A stretch of DNA of 47,630 bases from an uncultured Clostridia bacterium (GTDB lineage: Bacteria > Bacillota > Clostridia > TANB77 > CAG-508), in assembly GCA_944389225.1 (NCBI GenBank), contig CALXLP010000008.1, positions 1 to 47,630 of the forward strand. The letters run 5' to 3'. A model generated the notes under the pieces. It saw only the letters and a program-made list of their open reading frames with translations. It made no database searches and was not told the origin of the DNA. This document shows positions 9,131 through 17,044 of this stretch, piece by piece. The translations under genes were made by a program, and so were the position numbers. Within the stretch, counting starts at the first letter, position 1, and the number at the start of each line of letters is the position of its first letter.

Positions 9131-9173
9131 GGACGTGCCAAATCGTTTCATTTTGCAACAAAAGGGACAGACC
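9130..9173 (+). repeat. GGGACGTG-type palindromic repeat (family 2)
   Basis: Begins GGGACGTGCCAAATCG and ends AAAGGGACAGACC. A sister copy lies at 39900-39945 with a better internal hairpin. Its right end supplies the upstream arm of the terminator below. The first G is the last base of the GH18 gene's stop codon. Confidence 0.8.
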
Positions 9174-9208
9174 TTAAAAAAGGTGTGTCTCTTTTTAGTT
9201 CTTTTTTT
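9166..9208 (+). terminator. Intrinsic terminator after the GH18 gene
   Basis: GACAGACCTT (9166-9175) pairs with AAGGTGTGTC (9180-9189) with one mismatch, followed by CTTTTTAGTTC and a run of seven T. Confidence 0.8.
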
Positions 9209-9277
9209 GTATATCTAATAAGGCGTTATATAAAGTAAAAAAATTCTTAAAATCATATGAAAAGCATTAGAAAATCC

Positions 9278-9305
9278 TTGACAACAGGCATTTCAATGAT
9301 ATAAT
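9278..9305 (+). promoter_or_regulatory. sigH promoter (sigma-A type)
   Basis: TTGACA (9278-9283), 16-base spacer, TATAAT (9300-9305), 38 bases upstream of the sigH start. Confidence 0.8.
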
Positions 9306-9343
9306 ACTGATAATAAAGAGACACTTTGGAGGGATTTTGACGA

Positions 9344-9991
9344 ATGCAAAAGGAAAATGTATTTTTTTCTGTGGATAAATTTGACGGAATGACAGATGAA
9401 CAAATTGTATTAGAGGTACAAAAGGGTGATAAACAAGCTTTATCATATTTAATGAATAAGTATAAAGAATTAGTAAATATAAAAGTTAGTAAATACTTTA
9501 TGGTTGGGGCAGAAAGAGATGATATTGTTCAAGAAGGTTTAATAGGATTGTTTAAAGCAATCAAAATGTTTAAAAAGGATAAAAATAATAGTTTTAAATC
9601 ATTTGCGAATATGTGTATAGAAAGACAATTAATAACAGCAATAAAATCTTCAACAAGACAAAAACATATGCCATTAAATTCTTATTTATCATTAAATGCT
9701 TCAGCATATGACAATGAAGAAGAAAATGGAATAGAATTAATTAATACACTAGATAATAAAATGGTAGAAGATCCATTAGAAACAGTGATGAAAAAGGAAT
9801 ATTATGAACAAATTGAAAATTCAATAGAAAAATCTTTAAGTACTTTTGAAAAACAAGTTTTAGATGGATATGTAAAAGGATATAGCTATATGACAATTGC
9901 AAAACAACTAGATTCACCTGTGAAATCAGTAGATAATGCAATACAAAGAATTCGAAAAAAAGCAATTAAAAATATGTTGAACGAACTTTAA
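9344..9991 (+). CDS. sigH: RNA polymerase sigma-H factor (Spo0H)
   Basis: Sigma-H directs transition-state and early sporulation genes. The 215-residue protein has sigma region 2 (DDIVQEGLIGLFKAIKMF, about 63-80), the hallmark SSTRQKHMPLNSYLSLN (about 105-121) and region 4 ending in the HTH SYMTIAKQLDSPVKSVDNAI. This layout matches B. subtilis SigH closely along its whole length. GGAGGG at 9328-9333 precedes ATG 9344. A sigma-H consensus promoter occurs upstream of spoVG in this same window (37549-37577), consistent with a working regulon. Confidence 0.95.
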   Translation: MQKENVFFSVDKFDGMTDEQIVLEVQKGDKQALSYLMNKYKELVNIKVSKYFMVGAERDDIVQEGLIGLFKAIKMFKKDKNNSFKSFANMCIERQLITAIKSSTRQKHMPLNSYLSLNASAYDNEEENGIELINTLDNKMVEDPLETVMKKEYYEQIENSIEKSLSTFEKQVLDGYVKGYSYMTIAKQLDSPVKSVDNAIQRIRKKAIKNMLNEL

Positions 9992-10022
9992 AAAAGAGAT
10001 ACATAACTGTATCTCTTTTTTT
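9991..10022. terminator. Bidirectional terminator between sigH and tRNA-Thr
   Basis: AAAAAGAGATAC, loop, GTATCTCTTTTTTT; usable by sigH on the plus strand and by tRNA-Thr on the minus strand. Confidence 0.85.
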
Positions 10023-10023
10023 A

Positions 10024-10099
10024 TGGGGCTTCTAACGGGAATTGAACCCGTGACCTCAGCCTTACCAAGGCTGCACTCTACCAACTGAGCTATAGAAGC
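10024..10099 (-). tRNA. tRNA-Thr (GGT)
   Basis: On the minus strand it folds as a 76-nt tRNA: acceptor GCTTCTA/TAGAAGC, anticodon stem CAGCC/GGCTG with loop TTGGTAA (anticodon GGT, reading ACC and ACT), T arm ACGGG-TTCAATT-CCCGT and encoded CCA. The discriminator base is C. It is transcribed divergently from the T-box operon that controls thrS. Confidence 0.95.
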
Positions 10100-10120
10100 G
10101 AAAAAGTTTGAACAGTACAC

Positions 10121-10149
10121 ATTATACAATAGAAAGAAACAAAAGTAAA
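10121..10149 (-). promoter_or_regulatory. tRNA-Thr promoter
   Basis: On the minus strand TTTACT (10149-10144), 17 bases, TATAAT (10126-10121), about 20 bases before the tRNA 5' end. Confidence 0.75.
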
Positions 10150-10157
10150 TATTTCTA

Positions 10158-10186
10158 TTGACTTTTTTTGAAAAAAGTAATAAAAT
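10158..10186 (+). promoter_or_regulatory. Promoter of the thr T-box operon
   Basis: TTGACT (10158-10163), 17-base spacer, TAAAAT (10181-10186), back to back with the divergent tRNA-Thr promoter. Confidence 0.7.
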
Positions 10187-10199
10187 AAGTAACATAAGA

Positions 10200-10430
10200 T
10201 AAAGACAAGTAAGAGAAAAAGTAAAATAAAGGTTATCTAAAGAGAGGATTGGTTATTAGCTGAAAGCCAATCTAGAAAAACATATTTGAAAAACTACCTC
10301 TTCAAGTTTTTGGTGAATAAGCCAAACGTGTAAGATACGTTATCATCTTTTAATTAAGTGAAAAATAGGATGGAACCGTGTATATATGATGCACTCCTAT
10401 GGATAAAAAAATCCATAGGAGTGTTTTGTT
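10200..10430 (+). ncRNA. T-box riboswitch (threonine) with terminator
   Basis: The leader holds the hallmark T-box sequence AGGATGGAACCGTG (about 10367-10380; consensus AGGGTGGNACCGCG), a distal stem I hairpin GATTGG/CCAATC (about 10246-10272) and, on the 3' side of stem I, ACTACC at 10293-10298, which holds candidate Thr specifier codons ACT or ACC. The terminator is CACTCCTATGGAT (10392-10404), loop AAAAAA, ATCCATAGGAGTG (10411-10423), then TTTTGTT. Uncharged tRNA-Thr should favour antitermination and expression of the two genes that follow, ending with thrS. The exact specifier was assigned by eye. Confidence 0.88.
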
Positions 10431-11216
10431 ATGGGAGAATATAAAAGTTCTGGAAGAATAAAAGCAGAAGATGAAATATTATGGAATTTAGAAAGAGAAT
10501 TTTGTAATTCATCCTTATTAAGAAATCCAAGAACAATAGAGGATCTTGCGGACCAACTTGAAAAATATTGTATACATTGGTACTCGCCTAAAATGCCAGA
10601 TGTCAGTGATATAGAATATACAAGGTTTATACTTCCTCGTATTGAAATGTTAATTGATAATGATCATCATTTTAAAGTGACAGATGAAGGAAATATATTA
10701 GTCTCGTTGCCATTGTTACAGGAAGATGATAGAGGAAACCATGAAACGGAAAAAGATATCCAATACAATTATCTAAAAGAGGGAACAATAGAAAAAGTAA
10801 GTATATTTGACCATCGTAGATATGGTATAGATAGAGTATTTAAAAGTATTAGATATGTATATGACAAAAACGGAATTGAGACAGAAAGAGAAATTGAAAT
10901 GTTAAAAAGGGACGAGGAAAGTTCAAGAACCATATATTTTTTCAAAGAAAGATTAAAAGATAATCCACATATTCTTAAAATAATTCAAAATTCAAGAAAA
11001 ACAAAAGAAAGAGGAACAGTAAGTTATTATGATATAAGACAAAGTCGACATGTAGAAGATTTAGATCAAACAAAAGGAAAGAAAATAGAAGAAAAGGATA
11101 TAAGAGGTTTAACAGAAGAAGAACAACAAGAAGTACTTAAAAGACAAATAAATCCTATTTATCAGCAAGGAATAAAGCGCTTGATGGGAATAGGAATAGA
11201 GCCAGGAGGAAGATAA
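10431..11216 (+). CDS. Unknown protein in the thrS T-box operon
   Basis: I do not recognise this 261-residue protein. It is soluble, charged and largely helical by composition, with no signal peptide, membrane segment or obvious catalytic motif. Visible features are an aromatic stretch CIHWYSPKMPD (about 47-57) and a basic and acidic C-terminal half ending GIGIEPGGR. Its ATG begins immediately after the T run of the T-box terminator, and its only RBS (GGAG, 10418-10421) lies in the 3' arm of that hairpin. It is 34 bases upstream of thrS and therefore co-regulated by threonyl-tRNA charging, which suggests a link to threonine or translation stress (inference). Confidence 0.75.
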   Translation: MGEYKSSGRIKAEDEILWNLEREFCNSSLLRNPRTIEDLADQLEKYCIHWYSPKMPDVSDIEYTRFILPRIEMLIDNDHHFKVTDEGNILVSLPLLQEDDRGNHETEKDIQYNYLKEGTIEKVSIFDHRRYGIDRVFKSIRYVYDKNGIETEREIEMLKRDEESSRTIYFFKERLKDNPHILKIIQNSRKTKERGTVSYYDIRQSRHVEDLDQTKGKKIEEKDIRGLTEEEQQEVLKRQINPIYQQGIKRLMGIGIEPGGR

Positions 11217-11250
11217 ATAATAATAGATAAATTATAAAGGAGGTTTTATT

Positions 11251-13185
11251 ATGTTAAAAGTTACATTAAAAGACAATTCTAGCATCGAGGTGGAGAAAGG
11301 AACTAGCATTCTAGATGTAGCAAAAAAAATTAGCGAAGGATTAGCAAGAAATGCAACTTGCGGAGAAGTGAATGGAGAAGTAAAAGACTTAAGATATGAA
11401 TTACAAGAAGATTGCAATTTAGTGATTCATACATTTCAGGAAGATGATTTGGAAGGAAAAAAAGCATACTGGCATACAACATCACATATTATGGCACAAG
11501 CTGTAAAAAGATTATTCCCAGATGTAAAATTTGCGATTGGTCCAAGTATTGATAATGGTTTTTATTATGATTTTGATGTAGAAACACCATTTACAGATGA
11601 AGATAAAGCAAAAATTGAAGAAGAAATGAAAAAAATCATTAAAGAAGATTTAGAAATTGAAAGATTTTCATTACCAAAAAAAGAAGCATTAGAACTCATG
11701 AAAGATCAACCATATAAAGTAGAATTGATAGAAGAATTACCAGAAGGAGAAGAAATCAGTTTCTATAAACAAGGTGACTTTACAGATTTATGTGCAGGAC
11801 CACATTTACTAAAAACAGGAAAAGTAAAAGCAGTAAAAATTCTTTCATCTTCAGGTGCTTATTGGAGAGGAAGCGAAAAAAATAAAATGCTTCAAAGAAT
11901 TTATGCCATTTCTTTCCCAAAGAATAGTCAATTACAAGAATATCTAGATTTCTTAGAAGAAGCAAAACAAAGAGATCATAGAAAAATCGGAAAAGATTTA
12001 GACATCTTTATGACACATAAATTAGTTGGTTCAGGACTTCCAATGTATTTACCAAATGGAGCAACTATTAGAAGAATTCTAGAAAGATATATTCAAGATA
12101 AAGAAATTGCATTAGGGTATGCACATGTATATACACCATCACTTGCCAATGTAGAGTTATATAAAACAAGTGGACACTGGGATCATTACAAAGAAGACAT
12201 GTTCCCTGTTATGAAAATGGATAATGAAGAAATGGTGTTAAGACCAATGAACTGTCCACATCATATGTTGATATATAAACATCAAATGCACTCATATAGG
12301 GATTTACCAATTCGTATAGGAGAATTAGCACATGATTTTCGATATGAATCAAGTGGAAGTGTTTGTGGATTAGAGAGAGTTCGTCAAATGTGCCAAAATG
12401 ATGCGCATTTATTTGTAAGACCAGATCAAATTAAAGAAGAAGTAGGAAGAGTTTTAAATTTAATAAAAGAAGTTTATCAAAAAGACTTTGGATTCCCAGA
12501 ATCAGCTTTTAAATATAGATTATCATTAAGGGATAAAGCGAATAAGGAAAAATACATTGATAATGATGAGATGTGGGAAACTGCAGAGAGTCAATTAAGA
12601 GAAATTTTAAAAGAATTAAATATTGACTTTTATGAAGCAGAAGGAGAAGCAGCGTTCTATGGACCTAAAATTGATATACAAATTAGAACAGCTTTAAACC
12701 ATGATGTAACAATTCCAACTTGTCAATTAGATTTTGCTTTACCAGAAAGATTTGAACTAGAATATATTGGAGAAGATGGAAAAGCACATAGACCAGTTGT
12801 TATTCATAGAGCTATTTTAGGATCTTCAGATAGATTTATTTCATTCCTATTAGAAGAAACGAAAGGAAATCTACCTGTATGGATTGCACCTGTACAAGTA
12901 AAAATCTTGCCAATTACAGATAACCAACATGAATATGCTTATAAAGTAAAAGAAGAATTACAAGCAAAAGGTATTCGTGTAGAAGTAGATGACAGAAATG
13001 AAAAAACTGGATATAAAATTCGTGAAGCACAATTGCAAAAGATTCCATATATGTTGATTGTTGGTGAAAAAGAAGTAGAAGGAAATACAGTATCTATTCG
13101 TTCAAGAGAAGAAGGCGATATTGGAGCAAAATCAGTAGAAGAATTTACAAAAGAGATAGTAGAAAGGATAGATAGTAAAAAATAA
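11251..13185 (+). CDS. thrS: Threonyl-tRNA synthetase
   Basis: Class II synthetase charging tRNA-Thr (644 aa, full length). Domains in order: N-terminal TGS (about 1-62), the SAD editing domain (about 63-240, with HTTSHIMAQAVKRLFPD and CAGPHL), the catalytic core (about 245-535) with motif 2 region LRPMNCPHHM, zinc-ligand Cys and His residues, and motif 3 GSSDRFISFL, then the anticodon-binding domain (about 540-644). RBS AAAGGAGG. Controlled by the threonine T-box at 10200-10430 through read-through of the unknown gene upstream. Confidence 0.97.
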   Translation: MLKVTLKDNSSIEVEKGTSILDVAKKISEGLARNATCGEVNGEVKDLRYELQEDCNLVIHTFQEDDLEGKKAYWHTTSHIMAQAVKRLFPDVKFAIGPSIDNGFYYDFDVETPFTDEDKAKIEEEMKKIIKEDLEIERFSLPKKEALELMKDQPYKVELIEELPEGEEISFYKQGDFTDLCAGPHLLKTGKVKAVKILSSSGAYWRGSEKNKMLQRIYAISFPKNSQLQEYLDFLEEAKQRDHRKIGKDLDIFMTHKLVGSGLPMYLPNGATIRRILERYIQDKEIALGYAHVYTPSLANVELYKTSGHWDHYKEDMFPVMKMDNEEMVLRPMNCPHHMLIYKHQMHSYRDLPIRIGELAHDFRYESSGSVCGLERVRQMCQNDAHLFVRPDQIKEEVGRVLNLIKEVYQKDFGFPESAFKYRLSLRDKANKEKYIDNDEMWETAESQLREILKELNIDFYEAEGEAAFYGPKIDIQIRTALNHDVTIPTCQLDFALPERFELEYIGEDGKAHRPVVIHRAILGSSDRFISFLLEETKGNLPVWIAPVQVKILPITDNQHEYAYKVKEELQAKGIRVEVDDRNEKTGYKIREAQLQKIPYMLIVGEKEVEGNTVSIRSREEGDIGAKSVEEFTKEIVERIDSKK

Positions 13186-13196
13186 TTTGAAAATAG

Positions 13197-13225
13197 TTGA
13201 CACTAATAGTATTTTGTGGTAAAAT
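13197..13225 (+). promoter_or_regulatory. rplU-rpmA promoter
   Basis: TTGACA (13197-13202), 17-base spacer, TAAAAT (13220-13225). Confidence 0.8.
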
Positions 13226-13330
13226 AGGTAACTGTAATCCGCTTAGTCAAGGTACATAAATACTAACAAATAGCGTTAGTTACCTTTTTTAAGGATTAGC
13301 GAGTATACAAATAAGGGAGGTGCATTTTAG
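13226..13330 (+). promoter_or_regulatory. rplU leader with attenuator-like hairpin
   Basis: AGGTAACT (13226-13233) at the 5' end of the transcript can pair with AGTTACCT (13278-13285), which is followed by TTTTT, giving a terminator in the leader. TAATCC (13235-13240) can alternatively pair with GGATTA (13293-13298) beyond the T tract. Mutually exclusive folds fit a ribosomal-protein leader of the L21 type; I cannot confirm the Rfam family by eye. Confidence 0.55.
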
Positions 13331-13717
13331 ATGTACGCAATAATTGAAAGCTGTGGAAAACAATACAAAGTAGCAGAAGGAGATGTTGTATTTTTCGAAA
13401 AACTAGATGCAGAAGAAGGTAAAAAAGTTACTTTTGATAAAGTAATACTAGTTTCAGAAGATGGAAAAGTACAAGTTGGAAATCCTTATGTAAAAGGCGT
13501 AAAAGTAGAAGGAAAAGTAGTTTCTCATGGTAAAGGTAAAAAAATCATTGTTTTCAAAATGAAAGCTAAAAAGAATTATAGAAGAAAACAAGGACATAGA
13601 CAACCATATACAAAAGTAGAAATTACATCAATCAAAACAGCTGCTAAGAAAACAGAAACAAAAGCAGCAAGTGCAAAAGCTGAAACAAAAAAAGTTGCTG
13701 AAAAAGCAGAAGCTTAA
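13331..13717 (+). CDS. rplU: 50S ribosomal protein L21
   Basis: The L21 core (about residues 1-102) is recognisable from [18 protein letters not shown] and [20 protein letters not shown]-terminal tail of about 25 residues rich in Ala, Lys, Glu and Thr extends beyond the usual ~103-residue length. Strong RBS GGGAGG. First gene of an rplU-rpmA pair; the prp (ysxB) cysteine protease gene that lies between them in most Firmicutes is absent. Confidence 0.96.
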   Translation: MYAIIESCGKQYKVAEGDVVFFEKLDAEEGKKVTFDKVILVSEDGKVQVGNPYVKGVKVEGKVVSHGKGKKIIVFKMKAKKNYRRKQGHRQPYTKVEITSIKTAAKKTETKAASAKAETKKVAEKAEA

Positions 13718-13777
13718 TTATTTTTAGAATAATCAAAATGAGATATAAAAAATCTGAACCGAAAGGAGTGAAAGAGC

Positions 13778-14038
13778 ATGGCTCATAAAAAAGGTCAAGG
13801 TAGTAGCCATAATGGTAGAGAGAGTGAATCAAAGCGTCTTGGAGTAAAAAGAGCTGATGGTCAATTCGTTCTAGCTGGAAATATCTTAGTAAGACAAAGA
13901 GGAACAAAAGTACATCCAGGAACAAATGTAGGTAAAGGTAGTGACGATACTTTATATGCATTAGTAGATGGAACAGTTAAATTTGAAAGAAAAGGTAGAG
14001 ATAAAAAACAAGTTAGTGTTTATCCAGTAGAATCATAA
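13778..14038 (+). CDS. rpmA: 50S ribosomal protein L27, without N-terminal extension
   Basis: L27 reaches the peptidyl transferase centre with its N-terminus. The protein starts [18 protein letters not shown], so it lacks the extra ~9-residue leader that Prp removes in many Firmicutes. This agrees with the missing prp gene upstream. The 86-residue length and the motif [19 protein letters not shown] are standard. AAAGGAG precedes the ATG. Confidence 0.97.
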   Translation: MAHKKGQGSSHNGRESESKRLGVKRADGQFVLAGNILVRQRGTKVHPGTNVGKGSDDTLYALVDGTVKFERKGRDKKQVSVYPVES

Positions 14039-14052
14039 AATATATGGGAAAG

Positions 14053-14082
14053 GAATCAAGTTATAAGCTTGGTTCTTTTTTT
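14053..14082 (+). terminator. Intrinsic terminator after rpmA
   Basis: GAATCAAG (14053-14060) pairs with CTTGGTTC (14068-14075), then seven T. The palindromic element at 14083 begins directly at the end of the T tract. Confidence 0.85.
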
Positions 14083-14254
14083 GGGACAATTGGGGACGTT
14101 TCTTTTTGGACATTTTTAAATATGTATTATAGAAGATTATATATAGACTTATGAATGTTAAATAAGAAATGGAATAGGTTAAATTCATATGTCATATATT
14201 TTGTAATATGAAACTTAATAAAAATGTCCAAAAAGAAACGTCCCCAATTGTCCC
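14083..14254. repeat. 172-bp MITE/REPIN-like element with 36-bp inverted ends
   Basis: The first 36 bases (14083-14118, starting GGGACAATTGGGGACGTTTC) match the reverse complement of the last 36 (14219-14254) perfectly. The ~100-base centre is AT-rich with no ORF. The same end sequence occurs singly at 5517 and inverted at 6555. It carries no transposase; if mobile it would need one in trans. Confidence 0.85.
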
Positions 14255-14285
14255 AAAAATTATTGAAAATATTTCTAAAAAACCA

Positions 14286-14314
14286 TTTACATTTTAAAAA
14301 AATTTGTATAAAAT
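14286..14314 (+). promoter_or_regulatory. Promoter of the GT4 glycosyltransferase gene
   Basis: TTTACA (14286-14291), 17 bases, TAAAAT (14309-14314). The rest of the 14255-14377 gap shows nothing else. Confidence 0.5.
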
Positions 14315-14377
14315 ATATTAAAATGTGTTAATTTGTCGTAAACGAAAGAAAATCAAAAAATGAAAGGGAGTATATCA

Positions 14378-15670
14378 ATGAAAATATTGATGTTAACATG
14401 GGAATATCCACCAAGAGTAGTAGGAGGGATTGCAAGAGTTGTATATGATTTGTCAAGAACATTAATAAAAGATGGTCATGATGTAACAGTCGTTACATAT
14501 AAAGATGGAGATGCACCATATTTTGAGGATGACAAAGGAGTAAAGGTATATAGAGTAGATAATTACATGATAAATCCAAATAATTTTATAGATTGGATAA
14601 TGCAATTAAACTTTAATTTAATAGCAAAAGCAAATGAGATTATAGCAGAACAAGGAAATTTTGATGTTATTCATGCACATGATTGGTTGGTAGCATATGC
14701 AGCGAAAACATTAAAAAATTCATATAATATACCAATTGTTGCAACAATACACGCAACAGAATCTGGAAGAAATAGTGGAATTCATGATGAAACACAAAGA
14801 TATATTAATGATACAGAATGGATGTTAACATATGAAGCTTCAGAGGTAATTGTTAATAGTAATTATATGAAAAATGAATTACAAAGATTATTTGGATTAC
14901 CTTATGAAAAAATCAATGTTGTACCAAATGGAGTTAATTTAAATTTATTTAATGGAATAGAAAGAGATTATACATTTAGAAGAAGATTTGCAATGGATAA
15001 TGAGAAAATCATATTATTCATGGGAAGATTGGTTTATGAAAAAGGTGTACAACATTTAATTAGTGCAATGCCTAAAATCTTAAATGGATATCATGATTCA
15101 AAATTAGTTATCTGTGGAAAAGGTGGTATGTTAGAGGAATTACAAGCACAAGCAAATAATCTAGGGATTTCTAATAAAGTATATTTTGCAGGATATATGC
15201 AAGGTAAAGATGTACAAAAAATGTATAAAGCAGCAGATATAGCTGTATTCCCAAGTACATATGAGCCATTTGGAATAGTAGCATTAGAAGCAATGTTATC
15301 AGAAAATCCAGTAGTTGTATCAGATATAGGAGGATTAAACGAAATTGTACAACATAGAGAAAATGGAATGAAAACATATTGTGGAAATCCAAATTCAATA
15401 GCAGATTCTATCTTAGAATTACTATATGATCATAAACTATGTGCAGATATAACGAAAAAAGCAAAAAATAAAGTTAGAAATGAGTATAATTGGAGTAAAA
15501 TCGCTCAAGATACACATTTCACATATCAAAAAGCAATTTGTCAATCAATGGCTGAAAAACAAAAAAGAGAACTTGAACAAGAAAGAGCTAAGAAAACGAA
15601 AAAGACAATTAAAGGTGATAATGAAATCACGAATTTACTTAACTTTAGAAAACGTCAAGCATATGCTTAA
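14378..15670 (+). CDS. GT4-family glycosyltransferase (glycogen-synthase-like)
   Basis: A GT-B fold retaining glycosyltransferase of 430 residues. The N-terminal lobe begins MKILMLTWEYPPRVVGGIAR, the donor-loop pattern shared with GlgA-like and GT4 enzymes, followed by DVIHAHDWL. The C-terminal lobe has the nucleotide-sugar motif EPFGIVALE (E-x7-E) and the linker FMGRLVYEKGV. The C-terminal ~30 residues are strongly basic. I use ATG 14378 (GAAAGGGAG) instead of the ATG six codons upstream, which has no RBS. It is monocistronic with its own terminator; the acceptor is unknown. Candidates are an alpha-glucan or a surface glycan. Confidence 0.88.
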   Translation: MKILMLTWEYPPRVVGGIARVVYDLSRTLIKDGHDVTVVTYKDGDAPYFEDDKGVKVYRVDNYMINPNNFIDWIMQLNFNLIAKANEIIAEQGNFDVIHAHDWLVAYAAKTLKNSYNIPIVATIHATESGRNSGIHDETQRYINDTEWMLTYEASEVIVNSNYMKNELQRLFGLPYEKINVVPNGVNLNLFNGIERDYTFRRRFAMDNEKIILFMGRLVYEKGVQHLISAMPKILNGYHDSKLVICGKGGMLEELQAQANNLGISNKVYFAGYMQGKDVQKMYKAADIAVFPSTYEPFGIVALEAMLSENPVVVSDIGGLNEIVQHRENGMKTYCGNPNSIADSILELLYDHKLCADITKKAKNKVRNEYNWSKIAQDTHFTYQKAICQSMAEKQKRELEQERAKKTKKTIKGDNEITNLLNFRKRQAYA

Positions 15671-15674
15671 AATA

Positions 15675-15707
15675 AAAAAGTTGTATCTTATAGATGCAAC
15701 TTTTTTT
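15675..15707 (+). terminator. Intrinsic terminator after the GT4 gene
   Basis: AAAAAAGTTGTATC, loop TTATA, GATGCAACTTTTTTT. Confidence 0.9.
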
Positions 15708-15812
15708 GATAAAGGAAAAATAAAAAGTTAAAGAAATTTCACAATTTCTACAAATTTAGCAAAAAAATAGTGTATAATATAGCTATAATTATAAAAGAAA
15801 GAGGAAGAAAAT

Positions 15813-16715
15813 ATGGCAGAATTTAAATCAGGATTTGTAACATTAATAGGAAGAACCAATGTAGGAAAATCAACACTTTTAAATTTGTTGGTGGGAGAAA
15901 AAGTAGCAGCAATTGCTAATAAAGTTCAAACCACAAGAACAGCAATAAAAGGAATTGTTAATAGACCCAATTCACAAATTATTTTTACAGATACTCCAGG
16001 AATTCATAAACCAAAACATAAATTAAATGAAACAATGAATGAAACTTCTTTTGCAAGTATACCAGATGCAGATGTTTTACTATTTTTAATAGAAGCAACA
16101 AGCGAAGATATTGGAAAAGGAGATAGACTTATTTTAGAAAAAATAAAAGAAGCAAAACGAAAAACGATATTAATTATTAATAAAATTGATTTAGTAAAAA
16201 GAGAAACTTTATTAAAACTAATTGATATTTATAGCAAAGAATACGATTTTGAAGCAGTAATACCAATATCTGCAACAAATGTAAAATATAGAGAACCTAT
16301 TTTAGAAGAAATTGAAAAGAACTTAAAAGAAGGACCTGCATATTATGATATAGAGGAATATACTGATCAAACAATGAGACAACTTGCAGAAGAAACCATT
16401 AGAGAAAAAGCTTTAAAATTATTGCAAGATGAAGTACCACATGGAATTTATGTGGAAGTGGAAAAAATGAAATTAAGAAAAAATAAAAATGGAGAAGAAA
16501 TATATGATATAGAAGCAACAATTTATTGCTTAAGAGAATCACATAAAGGAATTATCATAGGAAAAAATGGAGAGATGTTAAAAAGAATAGGAAGAGCTGC
16601 AAGAATTGATATGGAAGAAAATTTTGGAGTAAAAATTAATTTAAAAACATGGGTAAAAGTAAAAGAGGATTGGATTGATAATCCATCTATTGTTAATAAA
16701 TTTAAATTACAATAA
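15813..16715 (+). CDS. era: GTPase Era
   Basis: Era is a GTPase that binds the 16S rRNA 3' end during 30S maturation. The GTPase domain has G1 GRTNVGKST (canonically GRPNVGKS; here Thr replaces Pro), G3 DTPG and G4 NKID. The KH domain contains GIIIGKNGEMLKRIG and the ending VKVKEDWIDNP. Full length at 300 residues. It starts the era-yqzL-recO group typical of Firmicutes. GAAAGAGGAAG serves as RBS. Confidence 0.96.
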   Translation: MAEFKSGFVTLIGRTNVGKSTLLNLLVGEKVAAIANKVQTTRTAIKGIVNRPNSQIIFTDTPGIHKPKHKLNETMNETSFASIPDADVLLFLIEATSEDIGKGDRLILEKIKEAKRKTILIINKIDLVKRETLLKLIDIYSKEYDFEAVIPISATNVKYREPILEEIEKNLKEGPAYYDIEEYTDQTMRQLAEETIREKALKLLQDEVPHGIYVEVEKMKLRKNKNGEEIYDIEATIYCLRESHKGIIIGKNGEMLKRIGRAARIDMEENFGVKINLKTWVKVKEDWIDNPSIVNKFKLQ

Positions 16716-16785
16716 GGTTGTTGAATAATAAAATAAAAATTGCAAAAGATAATAATGAAAACTAAAAAAATGGAGATGATAGCTT

Positions 16786-16968
16786 ATGATAAAAAAGATT
16801 GCATGGGAGGCTTTTAAAAACACAGGAGATATTAATACGTATTTGGAATTAAAACAGATAGAAAATATAGAAGAGAAAATAGAAAAAAACGATGTAAATA
16901 TTCCAAATGAAAACATAGAGGAAATTTTGAAAAATAAAGAGAATTTTGAATCGAAAGAAGAATTATAA
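16786..16968 (+). CDS. yqzL: YqzL-family small protein
   Basis: A 60-residue protein whose N-terminus (WEAFKNTGDINTYLELKQIE) matches the short YqzL family (B. subtilis WKVFSQTGNIDTYLLFKELE). YqzL sits between era and recO there as well, so position and sequence agree. The C-terminal ~35 residues are charged and longer than in the B. subtilis protein. The function of the family is unknown. Confidence 0.85.
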   Translation: MIKKIAWEAFKNTGDINTYLELKQIENIEEKIEKNDVNIPNENIEEILKNKENFESKEEL

Positions 16969-17044
16969 GAAAGGTTTTTAAAAAGAAGAAATAGAAGTTG
17001 TTTTTTATACAATACAATAAAATCGAATTTAGAGGGAAGATAAA

